The notes: a model not told the origin generated them from the sequence alone. A DNA stretch of 64,000 bases from Rhodococcus sp. Leaf278 (GCF_001426085.1 NZ_LMRR01000002.1:1585-65584), one strand, 5' to 3'. Positions 31,879 through 41,768 are shown, counted from the first letter of the stretch. Numbers and translations: made by a program.

Positions 31879-33282
31879 TCAATCCAGATCGTCGTGCGCC
31901 ATCAGCTGACGCGCAGCCTCGATGACCGAACCGGACAGCGACGGGTACACCGAGAACGTGTTCGCCAGGTCGTTCACCGACAGATTGTTCTGCACCGCCA
32001 TCGCGATGGGCAGAATCAGCTCCGACGCGCTCGGGGCGACCACCACGCCACCGATGACGACGCCGGTGGCCGGGCGGCAGAAGATCTTGACGAAGCCGCG
32101 CTTGAGCCCGCTCATCTTCGCTCGCGGATTTGTGGTGAGCGGCAGCATCACCACGCGCGCCGGCACATCACCGGCGTCGATCTTGGACTGCGCGACGCCG
32201 ACCGAGGCGATCTCGGGTCGCGTGAACACAGCCGAAGCCACGGTCTTCAGCTTGATCGGGCTGACGGCCTGACCCAGCGCGTGGTACATCGCAATACGTC
32301 CCTGCATCGCTGCTACCGATGCCAGTGGGAGGAGCCCGGTGCAGTCACCGGCTGCGTAAATTCCCGCGACCGCGGTACGAGAGACGCGGTCCACCCGCAG
32401 GTAGCCGCCCTGGTCGAGTTCGATGCCGACCTTCTCGAGTCCCAGACCGGAGGTGTTGGGAACGGATCCGACGGTCATCAGCGCGTGGCTGCCCTCGACG
32501 GTGCGTCCGTCCGACAGCGTGACGAGAACGCCGTTCTCGGTGCGGACGACCGAATCGGCCCGGGCATGCTTGACGAGAGTGACGCCGCGTTCGTTGAACG
32601 CGTCTTCGAGGACCAGAGCAGCGTCCTCGTCCTCGTGCGGAAGGACGCGATCACGGCTCGAGACCGCGGTGACCTTGACGCCCATCTCGGTGTAGGCCGA
32701 GACGAACTCGGCACCGGTCACACCGGATCCGACGACCACCAGGTGCTCGGGCAGGGCCTCGAGATCGTAGAGCTGACGCCAGTTCAGAATTCGCTCGCCG
32801 TCGGGCTCGGCTCCCTTGACCACGCGAGGCCGGGCACCGGTCGCGATGAGCACGACATCGGCGTCGAGAATCCGCTCCTCGCCGTCGGCCAGTACCGCTT
32901 TGATCTGATGCGAGGCCATACCGACGTGGCTGTCGATCATCTCGGCGCGGCCGGCCAAGATTTCGACGCCGACCGAGGTGACGCGGTGGGCGATATCGGC
33001 CGACTGTGCCTGCGCAAGGCTTCTGACTCGGTCGTGAATCTTCGGAAGCGCGACGGCAGCCTGCGATGGATCGAGCGAAATGCCCAGATCGCTGGCTCGA
33101 CGCATCTCGGTGCGTATGCCGGTCGACGCAATGAACGTCTTCGAGGGCACGCAATCCCACAGAACGCAGGCACCGCCGATACCGTCGGAATCGACAAGCG
33201 TCACCTGTCCGCCGTGCTGGGCGGCCACCAAAGCTGCTTCGTACCCTGCCGGACCACCACCGATGATCACAATCCGGGTCAT
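31879..33282 (-). CDS. lpdA: LpdA-type NAD(P)H quinone reductase (flavoprotein disulfide reductase family)
   Basis: 467 residues. The FAD motif IVIIGGGPAGYEAAL is at the N-terminus, the NAD(P)H motif VVVGSGVTGAEFVSAY in the middle, and the second FAD motif GIYAAGDCTGLLPLA near 310. The C-terminal interface has VYPSLSGS where lipoamide dehydrogenases have a His-Glu pair, so true lipoamide dehydrogenase activity is unlikely. M. tuberculosis LpdA is a quinone reductase that lacks the first redox cysteine; here both are present (GGACVLWDC, Cys39 and Cys44). GAGG precedes the ATG. Confidence 0.9.
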   Translation of the reverse strand: MTRIVIIGGGPAGYEAALVAAQHGGQVTLVDSDGIGGACVLWDCVPSKTFIASTGIRTEMRRASDLGISLDPSQAAVALPKIHDRVRSLAQAQSADIAHRVTSVGVEILAGRAEMIDSHVGMASHQIKAVLADGEERILDADVVLIATGARPRVVKGAEPDGERILNWRQLYDLEALPEHLVVVGSGVTGAEFVSAYTEMGVKVTAVSSRDRVLPHEDEDAALVLEDAFNERGVTLVKHARADSVVRTENGVLVTLSDGRTVEGSHALMTVGSVPNTSGLGLEKVGIELDQGGYLRVDRVSRTAVAGIYAAGDCTGLLPLASVAAMQGRIAMYHALGQAVSPIKLKTVASAVFTRPEIASVGVAQSKIDAGDVPARVVMLPLTTNPRAKMSGLKRGFVKIFCRPATGVVIGGVVVAPSASELILPIAMAVQNNLSVNDLANTFSVYPSLSGSVIEAARQLMAHDDLD

Positions 33283-33451
33283 TGATCCTCTTCTCGCGTG
33301 CTCGAAATTCTCTCGCCTTGTCCCCTCAACGGTATTGCAGAGGCAGCCCCGGCGCGTCGGTAGGGCTGGCTTCGGTCACCCCGGAAGCAGGCGGACCTGC
33401 GACGACTCACCGAAACAGGACCACGACGCGTCAACCGGCACCGATACGGTT

Positions 33452-33457
33452 TAGGCT
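33452..33457 (+). promoter_or_regulatory. -10 element of a leaderless promoter for the gamma-glutamylcyclotransferase gene
   Basis: TAGGCT fits TANNNT and ends 7 nt before the GTG at 33465. No ribosome binding site is present between them. Confidence 0.55.
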
Positions 33458-33464
33458 GGCCGAC

Positions 33465-33929
33465 GTGCCAATTTATGCCGCCTACGGATCGAACATGCAT
33501 CCGGAGCAGATGTTGCAGCGATGCCCACACTCGCCCCTGTCGGGAACCGGGTGGCTGCACGGGTGGCGGTTGACCTTCGGCGGCGGCGACATCGGTTGGG
33601 AAGGCGCACTGGCCACGATCGTCGAAGATCCCGACTCGCAGGTCTTCGTCGTGCTCTACGACGTGTCCGACGAGGACGAGGAGAGTCTCGATCGCTGGGA
33701 GGGCTCCGAACTCGGCATTCACCGCAAGATTCGACTGCGCATCGAGACCGGCCGTGAGCCGGTCCTGGCGTGGATGTACGTACTCGACGCGTACGAAGGT
33801 GGCCTGCCGTCGGCCCGCTACCTCGGGGTGATGGCGGAAGCAGCGGAAATTGCCGGTGCCCCAGCCGAATACGTGCGAGACCTACGAACCCGCAACAGCC
33901 GCAACGTCGGCCCCGGAACAGCCTCGTAG
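33465..33929 (+). CDS. Gamma-glutamylcyclotransferase-like (AIG2/GGCT) protein
   Basis: 154 residues. YAAYGSNMHPEQM is the GGCT substrate-binding YGSN loop. GWRLTFGG and VFVVLYDVSDEDEESLDRWE (with the catalytic glutamate region) follow, and the C-terminal AWMYVLDAYEG is typical. Such enzymes form 5-oxoproline from gamma-glutamyl amines or dipeptides. The GTG at 33465 starts the domain and carries a leaderless promoter; longer readings of the frame begin in the lpdA gap. It stands between divergent lpdA and convergent trmO. Confidence 0.82.
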   Translation: MPIYAAYGSNMHPEQMLQRCPHSPLSGTGWLHGWRLTFGGGDIGWEGALATIVEDPDSQVFVVLYDVSDEDEESLDRWEGSELGIHRKIRLRIETGREPVLAWMYVLDAYEGGLPSARYLGVMAEAAEIAGAPAEYVRDLRTRNSRNVGPGTAS

Positions 33930-33942
33930 CTCGAAGGACGGA

Positions 33943-34407
33943 TCAGAAGTAGTTATTCATCACCGACGCCACCCAGGCCGGCTCGGTCACGTCCGCCCGA
34001 TCCGGAACCATGGATTGCAGGAACGGTTTGACGTCGAGGACAGGTGAGCCGTCGATCGCGTCGAGACCTCGAACTCGGATACGAAGTCCCTCCACGCCGA
34101 CGACCTCGCACCGCGACACCCCGAGATTATTGGGCCGGTCCTTGACCCGTTGGGCCAGGACTCCCACCCGAGGAAGCGTCGTATCACCGCGGGGGTGGCG
34201 CGCACCGGTGGTCGTCGCGCCGGGATCACACCGATGGAAGGCGCAGACGACCTCGAGGTGAGAGAACTCGGCAAGACCGAGAGTCGCGTCGACGTCGAGC
34301 ACGGTCTCGTCGAGTTCGATGACGGACTCGACCGATCCCCAGTTGTCGTCCACCACCTCGGCGCGATCGGATCGAACGATTCCGATCGGCGACACTTCGA
34401 TAGCCAT
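33943..34407 (-). CDS. TrmO/TsaA (UPF0066) family tRNA methyltransferase
   Basis: 154 residues. The UPF0066 signature is well kept: SPIGIVRSD at the N-terminus, GARHPRG, VGVLAQRVKDRPNNLGVSRC and VRGLDAIDGSPVLDVKPF. TrmO methylates N6 of threonylcarbamoyladenosine at position 37 of some tRNAs using SAM. The C-terminal region of E. coli TrmO is absent, so the exact activity is less sure than the family. AGGGG lies just before the ATG. It may be co-transcribed with amiA1 upstream, 13 nt away. Confidence 0.82.
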   Translation of the reverse strand: MAIEVSPIGIVRSDRAEVVDDNWGSVESVIELDETVLDVDATLGLAEFSHLEVVCAFHRCDPGATTTGARHPRGDTTLPRVGVLAQRVKDRPNNLGVSRCEVVGVEGLRIRVRGLDAIDGSPVLDVKPFLQSMVPDRADVTEPAWVASVMNNYF

Positions 34408-34420
34408 CCAGCCCCTGCCC

Positions 34421-35584
34421 CTAGTTCGGATCCAGCGCGATTCCGGTCATCACCTTCACGCCCACGGCCAGTGCTCGCTCGTCGAGATCGAACGTCGGCT
34501 GATGGATGTCGAGTTGAGGCCCGGTACCGGGCCAGACGCCCAGCCGAGCCATCGCCCCCGGCACCCTTTCGAGGTACCACGAGAAATCCTCGCCGCCACC
34601 GGACTGCGCAGTATCGGCCAACGCGTCGGGTCCGACCCGTCCGATCGCCTTCTCGAACGTGTGTGTGGACGCCGGATCGTTGACAACCGGTGGTACGCCG
34701 CGGCGGTAGTGCAACTCGAACTGCACCCCGGTGGGTGCGAGCAAGCCGGTGACGATCTCGCGGACCAACGGTTCGAGCAACGCCCAGGTTTCGTGATCGC
34801 CGGTGCGCACGGTCCCGGTCAGCATGCCGGTCTGCGGAATGGCGTTGGGGGCCTGGCCCGCGACCACCGCTCCCCACACCATGACCGTGCTGGTCCGCGG
34901 ATCGATGCGCCTGCTCAACATTCCGGGCAGGCCGGTGATGACGGTGCCCAATGCGTAGATCAGATCGGTGGTCAGGTGCGGCCGAGACGTATGTCCGCCG
35001 GGTGAATCCAGCCGGAGCTCGACGGTGTCGGCCGCAGAGGTGATGGCACCGAGGCGCACGCCGACCTGCCCGACCTCGAGCCGCGGATCACAGTGCAGCG
35101 CAAAGATCTTGGTGACACCGTCGAGCGCTCCCGCGGCCACTGCGTCGAGCGCACCGCCCGGCATGACTTCCTCGGCGGGCTGAAAGATCAGGCGTACCCC
35201 GTACTGCAGGTCCGGCAGGGACGCCAGCGCAAGCCCGGTCGCGAGCAGCACCGTGGTGTGTGCGTCGTGGCCGCAGGCGTGCGAGACCCCGGGCACGGTC
35301 GACGAATACGCCGCGCCGGTGTTCTCCTGCAGCGGTAGAGCATCCATGTCTGCCCGCAGCGCGACCCGAGGACCGTCGGGTCCGATGTCACAGATCAACC
35401 CCGTTCCGCCGGGGAGGGGCTTGGGTGACAGACCTGCTGCTTCCAGCTGTTCGATCACGAATGCCGTTGTGCCGAATTCGCGTCGAGCGAGCTCAGGGTT
35501 CGCGTGAATGTGCCGACGCCACAGCGACAGATCTGCCGTGTGCGACTCGATCCACCGATCGATCTGCGCCTCACGAGGGTTCAC
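34421..35584 (-). CDS. amiA1: M20 family amidohydrolase (AmiA1-like)
   Basis: 387 residues. Metal and substrate motifs are visible: RRHIHANPELARREFGTT, ALRADMDALPLQE, SHACGHDAHTT and FQPAEEVMPGGA, with a late GGEDFSW. These are dinuclear metal aminoacylase/carboxypeptidase-type enzymes that cleave N-acyl amino acids or indole-acetyl conjugates; the actual substrate is unknown. The gene overlaps the upstream amiB1-like gene by ATGA. The pair amiB1-amiA1 is kept beside punA in mycobacteria, on which the symbol is based. Confidence 0.85.
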   Translation of the reverse strand: MNPREAQIDRWIESHTADLSLWRRHIHANPELARREFGTTAFVIEQLEAAGLSPKPLPGGTGLICDIGPDGPRVALRADMDALPLQENTGAAYSSTVPGVSHACGHDAHTTVLLATGLALASLPDLQYGVRLIFQPAEEVMPGGALDAVAAGALDGVTKIFALHCDPRLEVGQVGVRLGAITSAADTVELRLDSPGGHTSRPHLTTDLIYALGTVITGLPGMLSRRIDPRTSTVMVWGAVVAGQAPNAIPQTGMLTGTVRTGDHETWALLEPLVREIVTGLLAPTGVQFELHYRRGVPPVVNDPASTHTFEKAIGRVGPDALADTAQSGGGEDFSWYLERVPGAMARLGVWPGTGPQLDIHQPTFDLDERALAVGVKVMTGIALDPN

Positions 35585-36783
35585 AGTTGCCCAGCCGATC
35601 GGGCGATCACGCCGTCGAGCAGGCGGGCCCGAGTACCGGGATCGGCCGCAGCTCGTGCGGCAGTCCTGGCCAGACCGAGGGCACCGTCACGCAGTGCTCG
35701 GTCGGCGGACTCGGTGACACATGCGGCGGCGAACTCCGGCTGATGCGTCACCGCCCCACCCGCGTCGAGTCCGACAACGGGATGAATACCGGGTAGAACA
35801 TTCGTCACGTTTCCCATGTCTGTGCTGCCCAACGGGCGAAATCCTTCCAAATCCGGAGCCAACGGCGATCGGCCCAACGCTTCGATCTCCTGACGAAAAG
35901 CCGCGACCAGCCACGAATCCGGCGTCAACGCAGCGTATGTCGGTGAGACCGTACGAATCTCGTGCGTACACCCGGTGGCGAGGGCCCCGGCCTCGAAACA
36001 CGCGAACGCCTTCGTCGTCAGAGTCTCCAGCGACTCCGTGGTGTTCGCCCGCAGGTAGTACAGCAACTCGGCATGGCCGGGAACGATGTTCGGTGCCACC
36101 CCGCCGTCGCTGACGATGCCGTGGAATTGCTGACCCGGTGCCAGGTGCTGGCGCAGCAGACCGAGTGCCACCTGGCTGATGGTCACCGCATCGCCGGCGT
36201 TGATTCCCCATTCAGGAGCTGCCGACGCGTGCGCGGCGCGGCCGGTGAACTTCACGGCGACGTCGGCCAGTGCCAGCGAGGTCGCCCCGACGATGTCGAA
36301 CGGCCCGGGGTGGACCATCAGAGCCGCACCGATGCCGTCGAACACTCCGCGCTCGAGCATCAGCACCTTGCCGCCGCCGGTCTCCTCGGCCGGGGTGCCG
36401 AGCACTCGGACAGTGATGCCCAGATCATCGGCTACCGGAGCGAGTGCCAGCGCCGCCCCCACCGCGGACGCCGCAATGATGTTGTGCCCGCACGCATGAC
36501 CGATCTCGGGCAGGGCGTCGTACTCCGCACAGATACCGATCACCAGATCACCGCTGCCGAACGACGCAGTGAACGCGGTGTCCAGACCTGCGACGGCCGT
36601 CTCGACCTCGAAATCGTGAGCTCGGAGCGTATCGAGAATCTTGGCGACGCTGCGATGTTCCTCGAACGCCAGCTCCGGTTCCGCGTGAATCGAGTGCGAC
36701 AGCGCGACCAGTTCGTCCGTGACGGTCGCCAGGGCGCGGCCCATCGCCTCGCCCGCCGCAGCGCTGTTCGATTCGTCGATCAC
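35581..36783 (-). CDS. amiB1: M20 family amidohydrolase (AmiB1-like)
   Basis: 400 residues and a relative of the downstream amiA1. The motifs are spaced as in the p-aminobenzoyl-glutamate hydrolase subgroup: HAEPELAFEEHRSV, ICAEYDALPEIGHACGHN, TPAEETGGGKVLML and LGSTDMGNVTNVLPG. A metal-binding His-Cys-Gly-His box replaces the HDAHT form seen in amiA1. The start is a GTG; no strong ribosome binding site is seen, so a start some codons further in is possible. The two genes overlap by 4 nt. Confidence 0.85.
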   Translation of the reverse strand: MIDESNSAAAGEAMGRALATVTDELVALSHSIHAEPELAFEEHRSVAKILDTLRAHDFEVETAVAGLDTAFTASFGSGDLVIGICAEYDALPEIGHACGHNIIAASAVGAALALAPVADDLGITVRVLGTPAEETGGGKVLMLERGVFDGIGAALMVHPGPFDIVGATSLALADVAVKFTGRAAHASAAPEWGINAGDAVTISQVALGLLRQHLAPGQQFHGIVSDGGVAPNIVPGHAELLYYLRANTTESLETLTTKAFACFEAGALATGCTHEIRTVSPTYAALTPDSWLVAAFRQEIEALGRSPLAPDLEGFRPLGSTDMGNVTNVLPGIHPVVGLDAGGAVTHQPEFAAACVTESADRALRDGALGLARTAARAAADPGTRARLLDGVIARSAGQL

Positions 36784-36855
36784 GAGAGACAGTGTGTCAC
36801 TAGCGTGGCCGAGAGTCGGAACGGCTGTGCCGAGTTGCAGAAAGAGACGAGGCGT

Positions 36856-37560
36856 CTACTTTCCGAAGCTGAAGTTGCTGTCGTCGGTTGCGGTGTTCAG
36901 CGCGGCCAGCAGGTCGACGTGAATGCGGCTCTTGATCCCCGCCAGGTTCGCGCCCCGGGTGCTGGTCAGTGCCGCAGCCTTGGCAACTGCGTCGGAGACG
37001 AGCGATTCCTCGGGAGCAGTCGACTCGACGATTCCCGCGGCCAGCGCGTCGGCACCGCCGTAACGGCGTCCGGTCGTCATGGCATCGACGGCGGTCTGCT
37101 TGGGAAGCCGGGAATTGATCAATGCGGACATTCCCACGGTGAACGGCATGTTCAGGTTGACCTCGGGCAAGCAGTAGAAGCCGCGATCGACGCGTTGGAT
37201 GCGGAAGTCGTGCGAGGTGGCGAGCATCGCGCCGGCTCCGAACGCGTGGCCTTGCACAGCAGCGACGGTGGCCATCGGGAAGGCGAGCAACCGGGTGTAG
37301 AGCGTGTGGACGCGATCGAGATACCAGGTGATCTTGTCCAGGTTGGCGAAGAGCCAATCGGTGTCGAGACCGTTGGTGTAGAACTTGCCCGCCGACGTGG
37401 TGACCAGTGCCGCCGGACCGGTCGACGCCTCGACCTCGTCGAGCAGCGCGTGGACGGCGTCGATCCAGTCCGGGTGGAATCGATTCTCCGGGTTGTTCGC
37501 GCCGTCCTGGGCACCGAGGAACAGGATATGGACGTCGCCGTCGCTTTCGAGATAAGGCAT
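36856..37560 (-). CDS. Enoyl-CoA hydratase/isomerase (crotonase) family protein
   Basis: 234 residues. The crotonase oxyanion hole is in AAVQGHAFGAGAMLATSHDF, and YCLPEVNLNMPF matches the second active-site segment. The catalytic glutamate pair of true hydratases is not obvious (ADPRVSTD-type motifs are missing), so delta3,delta2-enoyl-CoA isomerase or another crotonase reaction is equally likely. The frame opens at 37620 with an AGGAG 9 nt upstream, but the ATG at 37560 begins at the usual family position and has TAGTAT 7 nt upstream, so the shorter, leaderless form is preferred. Confidence 0.8.
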   Translation of the reverse strand: MPYLESDGDVHILFLGAQDGANNPENRFHPDWIDAVHALLDEVEASTGPAALVTTSAGKFYTNGLDTDWLFANLDKITWYLDRVHTLYTRLLAFPMATVAAVQGHAFGAGAMLATSHDFRIQRVDRGFYCLPEVNLNMPFTVGMSALINSRLPKQTAVDAMTTGRRYGGADALAAGIVESTAPEESLVSDAVAKAAALTSTRGANLAGIKSRIHVDLLAALNTATDDSNFSFGK

Positions 37561-37567
37561 GCAGCGG

Positions 37568-37573
37568 ATACTA
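37568..37573 (-). promoter_or_regulatory. -10 element of a leaderless promoter for the crotonase-family gene
   Basis: TAGTAT on the minus strand lies 7 nt before the ATG at 37560, which is also the family-expected N-terminus. Confidence 0.5.
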
Positions 37574-37633
37574 CTCGGGAGTAACTTGCTGGTGGCAACC
37601 TCCATCGGTCGCACATCCATCGCGTCGATCTCC

Positions 37634-37639
37634 TACTGT
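37634..37639 (+). promoter_or_regulatory. -10 element of a leaderless promoter for the purine nucleoside phosphorylase gene
   Basis: TACTGT fits TANNNT and lies 8 nt before the GTG at 37648. It is within 70 bp of the divergent crotonase promoter. Confidence 0.42.
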
Positions 37640-37647
37640 TGTTCATC

Positions 37648-38475
37648 GTGGCAACCACCGACGCACATGAGACCGACCCCGTGACCGATCCCGAGGGGGC
37701 CGCACGCACCGCGGCCGACGCTCTCGCCGCGGCGACCGGAGTCGACACCCATTCCGTGGCCATCGTGCTCGGCTCCGGCTGGCAGGCAGCAGCCGACGTC
37801 TTCGGCTCCCCCACCGCGACCGTGCGTATGGCCGACCTGCCCGGTTTCGCGCCGCCGTCGGCATCGGGTCACTCCGGCACCATCACCTCGGTGGACGTCG
37901 GCGGCACCCACACCCTGCTACTGCAGGGGCGCACCCATGCCTACGAAGGTCACGACCTGCGACGCGTCGTGCACCCCGTGCGCACGGCGATCGCCGCAGG
38001 CGCGACCACCGTCGTGCTGACCAATGCCGCAGGCGGAATCCGCGACGGCATGAGCGTCGGGCAGCCCGTCCTCATTTGCGACCACCTCAACCTCACAGCT
38101 CGCTCGCCTCTGGTCGGAGCCGAGTTCGTCGATCTGGTCGACGCGTACTCACCCGAACTTCGCGCTCTGGCAGCCCAGATCGATCCGTCGCTCGAAGACG
38201 GCGTCTACGCGGGTCTACCCGGCCCCCACTACGAGACGCCTGCCGAGATCCGGATGCTGCGCACTCTCGGCGCAGACCTCGTGGGTATGTCGACGGTGCA
38301 CGAGACGATCGCCGCGCGGGCGAAGGGCGCTCGAGTCCTCGGCATCTCACTGGTCACCAATCTCGCGGCCGGAATGACCGGCGAGCACCTGAACCACACC
38401 GAAGTACTCGCTGCCGGTAAGGATTCCGCTGCCCGAATGGGTGCCCTGCTGCACGAATTGGTCTCTCGACTGTGA
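37648..38475 (+). CDS. punA: Purine nucleoside phosphorylase
   Basis: 275 residues. Type I (trimeric) PNP motifs are clear: VLGSGW at the phosphate loop, [27 protein letters not shown], and [20 protein letters not shown], then [12 protein letters not shown]. The enzyme splits (deoxy)inosine or guanosine with phosphate to base and (deoxy)ribose-1-phosphate. The GTG at 37648 is preferred because a leaderless -10 precedes it; a TTG at 37639 and a GTG at 37681 are alternatives. It overlaps pmmB by GTGA, matching the mycobacterial pair. Confidence 0.92.
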   Translation: MATTDAHETDPVTDPEGAARTAADALAAATGVDTHSVAIVLGSGWQAAADVFGSPTATVRMADLPGFAPPSASGHSGTITSVDVGGTHTLLLQGRTHAYEGHDLRRVVHPVRTAIAAGATTVVLTNAAGGIRDGMSVGQPVLICDHLNLTARSPLVGAEFVDLVDAYSPELRALAAQIDPSLEDGVYAGLPGPHYETPAEIRMLRTLGADLVGMSTVHETIAARAKGARVLGISLVTNLAAGMTGEHLNHTEVLAAGKDSAARMGALLHELVSRL

Positions 38476-40073
38476 CCGAGGAGCTCGCCGAACGCGTGCA
38501 GCGCTGGATCGCCGGCGATCCGGACCCCGCTACCCGCGAGGAACTGGACGGCCTGTCCGATGCCGAACTCGCCGATCGGTTCAGCGGCCCCCTGACGTTC
38601 GGTACGGCGGGCTTGCGAGGACCGGTACGCGCGGGACCGAACGGCATGAACGTCGCGGTGGTGGTGAAGACCACTGCCGGTATCGCAGCCTGGTTGACCG
38701 AGAAGGGCCTCGGCGGCTCTACCGTCGTCGTCGGTCGCGACGCCAGAACCGGCTCCGAACAGTTCGCTTTCGCGGCCGCGGAAACCCTGACCGCTCAGGG
38801 CTTTTCGGTGGTGTTGCTGCCTCGACCGCTCCCGACTCCCGTCGTCGCCTTCGCGGTACGGGCCCTCGATGCCGAACTCGGCGTGCAGATCACCGCGTCG
38901 CACAACCCCGCGGCGGACAACGGCTACAAGGTGTACCTTCGCGGCGGTTCGCAATTGATCCCGCCGAGTGACGCGGAGATCGAGACGCTGATCGCCGCCA
39001 CCGGTGACGCGGTCGACGTTCCCCGTTCGATCGTCGAACCCAGTGGTAGCGACATCGCTGCGCGATACCTCGATTCGGTTGTTGCACTGCCCCGTTCGAC
39101 TCGCCGAGATCTCCGCATCGCTCTCACGGCACTGCACGGCGTCGGCGGCGAGCTGGCCACCGCTGCGCTGCGTGGAGCAGGTTTCCGCGACGTTCAGGTG
39201 GTCGAGGAGCAATTCGAGCCCGACCCGGCTTTCCCTACCGTCACGTTCCCCAACCCCGAGGAGCCGGGTGCCGCCGATGCGGTGCTCGCTCTTGCGGCCG
39301 AGATCGACGCCGATATCGCGATCGCCCTCGACCCCGATGCCGATCGCTGTGCGGTCGGAGTTCTGGGGCCGGACGGGTGGCGAATGCTGACCGGGGACGA
39401 GACGGGAGCCTTGCTCGCGAACTACGTGCTGAGCGGTTCGACGGCCGACCCGTTGGTGGCCAACACCATCGTCTCGTCGCAGCTGCTCTCTGCACTCGCT
39501 CCGGCGCGTGGTGCCCGCTATGCCCGCACGCTGACCGGTTTCAAGTGGTTGGTCCGCGCCGGCGACGGTCTCGTGTACGCCTACGAGGAGGCCATCGGAC
39601 ACTGCGTCGATCCGAATGTCGTGCGCGACAAGGACGGTATCTCGGCGGCGGTGGTGCTCACAGATCTGGCCGCCGGCTTGAAGCAGGACCGTCGCACTCT
39701 GCTCGACGTACTCGACGAGCTCGCGGTCGAGTTCGGGGTGCACCTGGGTGCGCAGGTCTCGCGGCGGGTCGAGGACCTCGCCGAGATCGGGAACATGATG
39801 CGCAGGTTGCGTAGTGAACCACCGACGACACTGGCCGGCCGCGCTGTCGCCGCTCAGGATTATGCCCAGCGCGACGACGAATTACGTACCGACGCAGTCG
39901 AAATCAGGGGATCGGGGCTGCGGGCGATCGTGCGGCCGTCCGGCACCGAACCCAAACTCAAGGCCTACCTCGAAGTGATCGAGCCGGTCGACGGCCCAGA
40001 GGACCTGCCGAGAGCACGGACAGCAGCAGGCCAGATCCTCGTCGAACTGACCGACTTCGCCCAGCACCTCTGA
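38472..40073 (+). CDS. pmmB: Phosphomannomutase/phosphoglucomutase (PmmB type)
   Basis: 533 residues. Alpha-D-phosphohexomutase motifs in order: [18 protein letters not shown], the phosphoserine loop TASHNP (Ser143), the metal loop [10 protein letters not shown], the sugar loop [13 protein letters not shown], and the phosphate loop [15 protein letters not shown]. Next to punA and upp it may act on ribose- or deoxyribose-1-phosphate (phosphopentomutase role) as well as hexoses; the sequence alone does not decide. The GTG start overlaps the punA stop. Confidence 0.9.
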   Translation: MTEELAERVQRWIAGDPDPATREELDGLSDAELADRFSGPLTFGTAGLRGPVRAGPNGMNVAVVVKTTAGIAAWLTEKGLGGSTVVVGRDARTGSEQFAFAAAETLTAQGFSVVLLPRPLPTPVVAFAVRALDAELGVQITASHNPAADNGYKVYLRGGSQLIPPSDAEIETLIAATGDAVDVPRSIVEPSGSDIAARYLDSVVALPRSTRRDLRIALTALHGVGGELATAALRGAGFRDVQVVEEQFEPDPAFPTVTFPNPEEPGAADAVLALAAEIDADIAIALDPDADRCAVGVLGPDGWRMLTGDETGALLANYVLSGSTADPLVANTIVSSQLLSALAPARGARYARTLTGFKWLVRAGDGLVYAYEEAIGHCVDPNVVRDKDGISAAVVLTDLAAGLKQDRRTLLDVLDELAVEFGVHLGAQVSRRVEDLAEIGNMMRRLRSEPPTTLAGRAVAAQDYAQRDDELRTDAVEIRGSGLRAIVRPSGTEPKLKAYLEVIEPVDGPEDLPRARTAAGQILVELTDFAQHL

Positions 40074-40087
40074 GCGTCGACCAACCC

Positions 40088-40990
40088 TCAGAAGAGCGCC
40101 GACTGCACCGCAGGCAAATCGGACGTGAAGGCCCCGAGTTCGATTCGCCGACCCTTGAGTGCTGCCAGATCCGCGACGTAGGTGTCGTCGTCCACGGTCG
40201 CGATCACCGCCTGCCCGACGCATGTCCTGATCGCCAGTCCGTGGGATCCGGTCGCGACATCGGCGGGGTAGGCAACGCGACTGACGTTCTCGCTCAACGC
40301 TTCACGACCAGCAGGCGGCGTCCACCGATCGTCGATCGGAGTGCACCCAGCGATGCCCGCGCCGGACAACATCTCGCGGACCTGTACTGCGCGGCGGGCG
40401 GTGGCGGCGTCGAGCTTCCCGACGTCGATCGGTAGACACAGCGAGGCCGCCTTCACCGTGGATCGCACTGCTTGCCGAAGCCCCATCGACTCGGTCACGA
40501 GATCCTCGGCCACCCGAACCGCTTTCCCGTCGTCGGCGTGGGCGACGTACCGCGCACTGATAGCCCCCTGCTCGGCGAGCCGGCCCCACTTGCGTGTATC
40601 GGCCGCCGTGCCGATCTTGAAGGCTCCGTTGGCAAAAGCAGCCAGGTAGAGCCAATGTGGCTGCATGACATGCTTTTCCAGATCACGCGAGACGAAGCCG
40701 CTGCGATGCACGGTGTGCACGAACCTGAAGCTGTCCTTGCCGGCGCACGCCTCGCACTGACTCGCCCCGACAGCCCGCTCCCTACCGGGGCAGGGAACGT
40801 AACGCGGTGGACCGTCTGCCCTGAAGGCCGTTCGCCCGGTGCAGTAGCGATCGGTCGAGGAACCCAGCGCACGGAAACCGAGTCTGCGTCCGACCAATTC
40901 GAGGAACTCGAGCTGCTCTGTGTCGACGTCGAGCAACCGCAGGCTCGGACTGGTGGACGCGTCCGAAGGCCACGAGACTCCCAGCACCAA
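40088..40990 (-). CDS. DUF2797 family protein
   Basis: 300 residues. The recognisable part is the core PHWLYLAAFANGAFKIGTA, then KWGRLAEQGAISARYVAHA and DGKAVRVAEDLVTESMGL, which matches DUF2797. A cysteine pair occurs earlier (SQCEACAGKD) and could bind metal. No function is established. The start is a TTG at 40990 with a GTG one codon later; no good ribosome binding site is seen, so the N-terminus is uncertain. It is convergent with pmmB. Confidence 0.7.
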   Translation of the reverse strand: MVLGVSWPSDASTSPSLRLLDVDTEQLEFLELVGRRLGFRALGSSTDRYCTGRTAFRADGPPRYVPCPGRERAVGASQCEACAGKDSFRFVHTVHRSGFVSRDLEKHVMQPHWLYLAAFANGAFKIGTAADTRKWGRLAEQGAISARYVAHADDGKAVRVAEDLVTESMGLRQAVRSTVKAASLCLPIDVGKLDAATARRAVQVREMLSGAGIAGCTPIDDRWTPPAGREALSENVSRVAYPADVATGSHGLAIRTCVGQAVIATVDDDTYVADLAALKGRRIELGAFTSDLPAVQSALF

Positions 40991-41010
40991 TCTCGCCGCG
41001 GGACTGCCGG

Positions 41011-41634
41011 TCAGCGCGGACCGAACTGACGATCGCCCGCGTCACCGAGACCGGGGACGATGAACGCATTCTCGTTCAGGCCGTCGTCGATGCTCGCTGC
41101 CACCAATCGCACCGGCAGACCCGAGGCTTCGAGCGCGGCAACACCTTCGGGAGCGGCCACGACGCAGATGGCCGTCACCTCCGCTGCACCGCGACCGACG
41201 AGCAGTTCGATGGTGTGCACCATGGAACCGCCGGTGGCCAGCATGGGGTCCAGCACGTACACCGGCGTCTGCGAGAGGTCGTCGGGCAAGGACTCCATGT
41301 ACGGGACGGGCTGATGCGTCTGTTCGTCCCGGGCCATCCCGACGAATCCGACGCCGGACTGCGGGATCAGACTGCTGGCCTTCTCCACCATGCCCAGACC
41401 TGCACGCAGAACCGGTACGAGCAGCGGCGGGCGAGCCAGCCTGGTGCCCTCGGTCACGGCGACGGGGGTGCGCACCTCGAAGGTGTCGATGGCGGCGTCT
41501 CGGGTGGCCTCGTAGACCAGCATGTGGGTCAGTTGGCGAAGAGCCGTCCGGAACGTGGCATTGTCGCTGCGCTCGTCCCGCATCGTGGTGAGCAGTGCTG
41601 CGGCCAGTGGGTGGTCGACCACGTGTGTTTCCAT
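41011..41634 (-). CDS. upp: Uracil phosphoribosyltransferase
   Basis: 207 residues. [10 protein letters not shown] starts the family as usual, followed by [13 protein letters not shown] and the PRPP-binding loop [14 protein letters not shown], then the uracil-binding C-terminus [15 protein letters not shown]. The enzyme makes UMP from uracil and PRPP. TATCCT lies 7 nt before the ATG, a leaderless start. It is transcribed opposite to the following type VII-like genes. Confidence 0.95.
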   Translation of the reverse strand: METHVVDHPLAAALLTTMRDERSDNATFRTALRQLTHMLVYEATRDAAIDTFEVRTPVAVTEGTRLARPPLLVPVLRAGLGMVEKASSLIPQSGVGFVGMARDEQTHQPVPYMESLPDDLSQTPVYVLDPMLATGGSMVHTIELLVGRGAAEVTAICVVAAPEGVAALEASGLPVRLVAASIDDGLNENAFIVPGLGDAGDRQFGPR

Positions 41635-41641
41635 GCCGTCC

Positions 41642-41647
41642 AGGATA
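41642..41647 (-). promoter_or_regulatory. -10 element of a leaderless promoter for upp
   Basis: TATCCT on the minus strand lies 7 nt before the ATG at 41634. Confidence 0.55.
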
Positions 41648-41768
41648 GGACTTCGGGGGTCGGACGCGAACGGCAAGTCAGGGGAACCGAATGCCGGGCA
41701 TCCGCGTCGAACAAGTTGGGCGTCGCACTCGGCGCCCGTGAATCGATTGCTTTTCTCAGGGGGCACTG

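Noticed and set aside
35962-37584. A 540-residue open frame opposite amiB1 and the crotonase gene.
   Set aside because: Arg/Gln/Gly-rich product with no motif, antisense to two well-supported genes.
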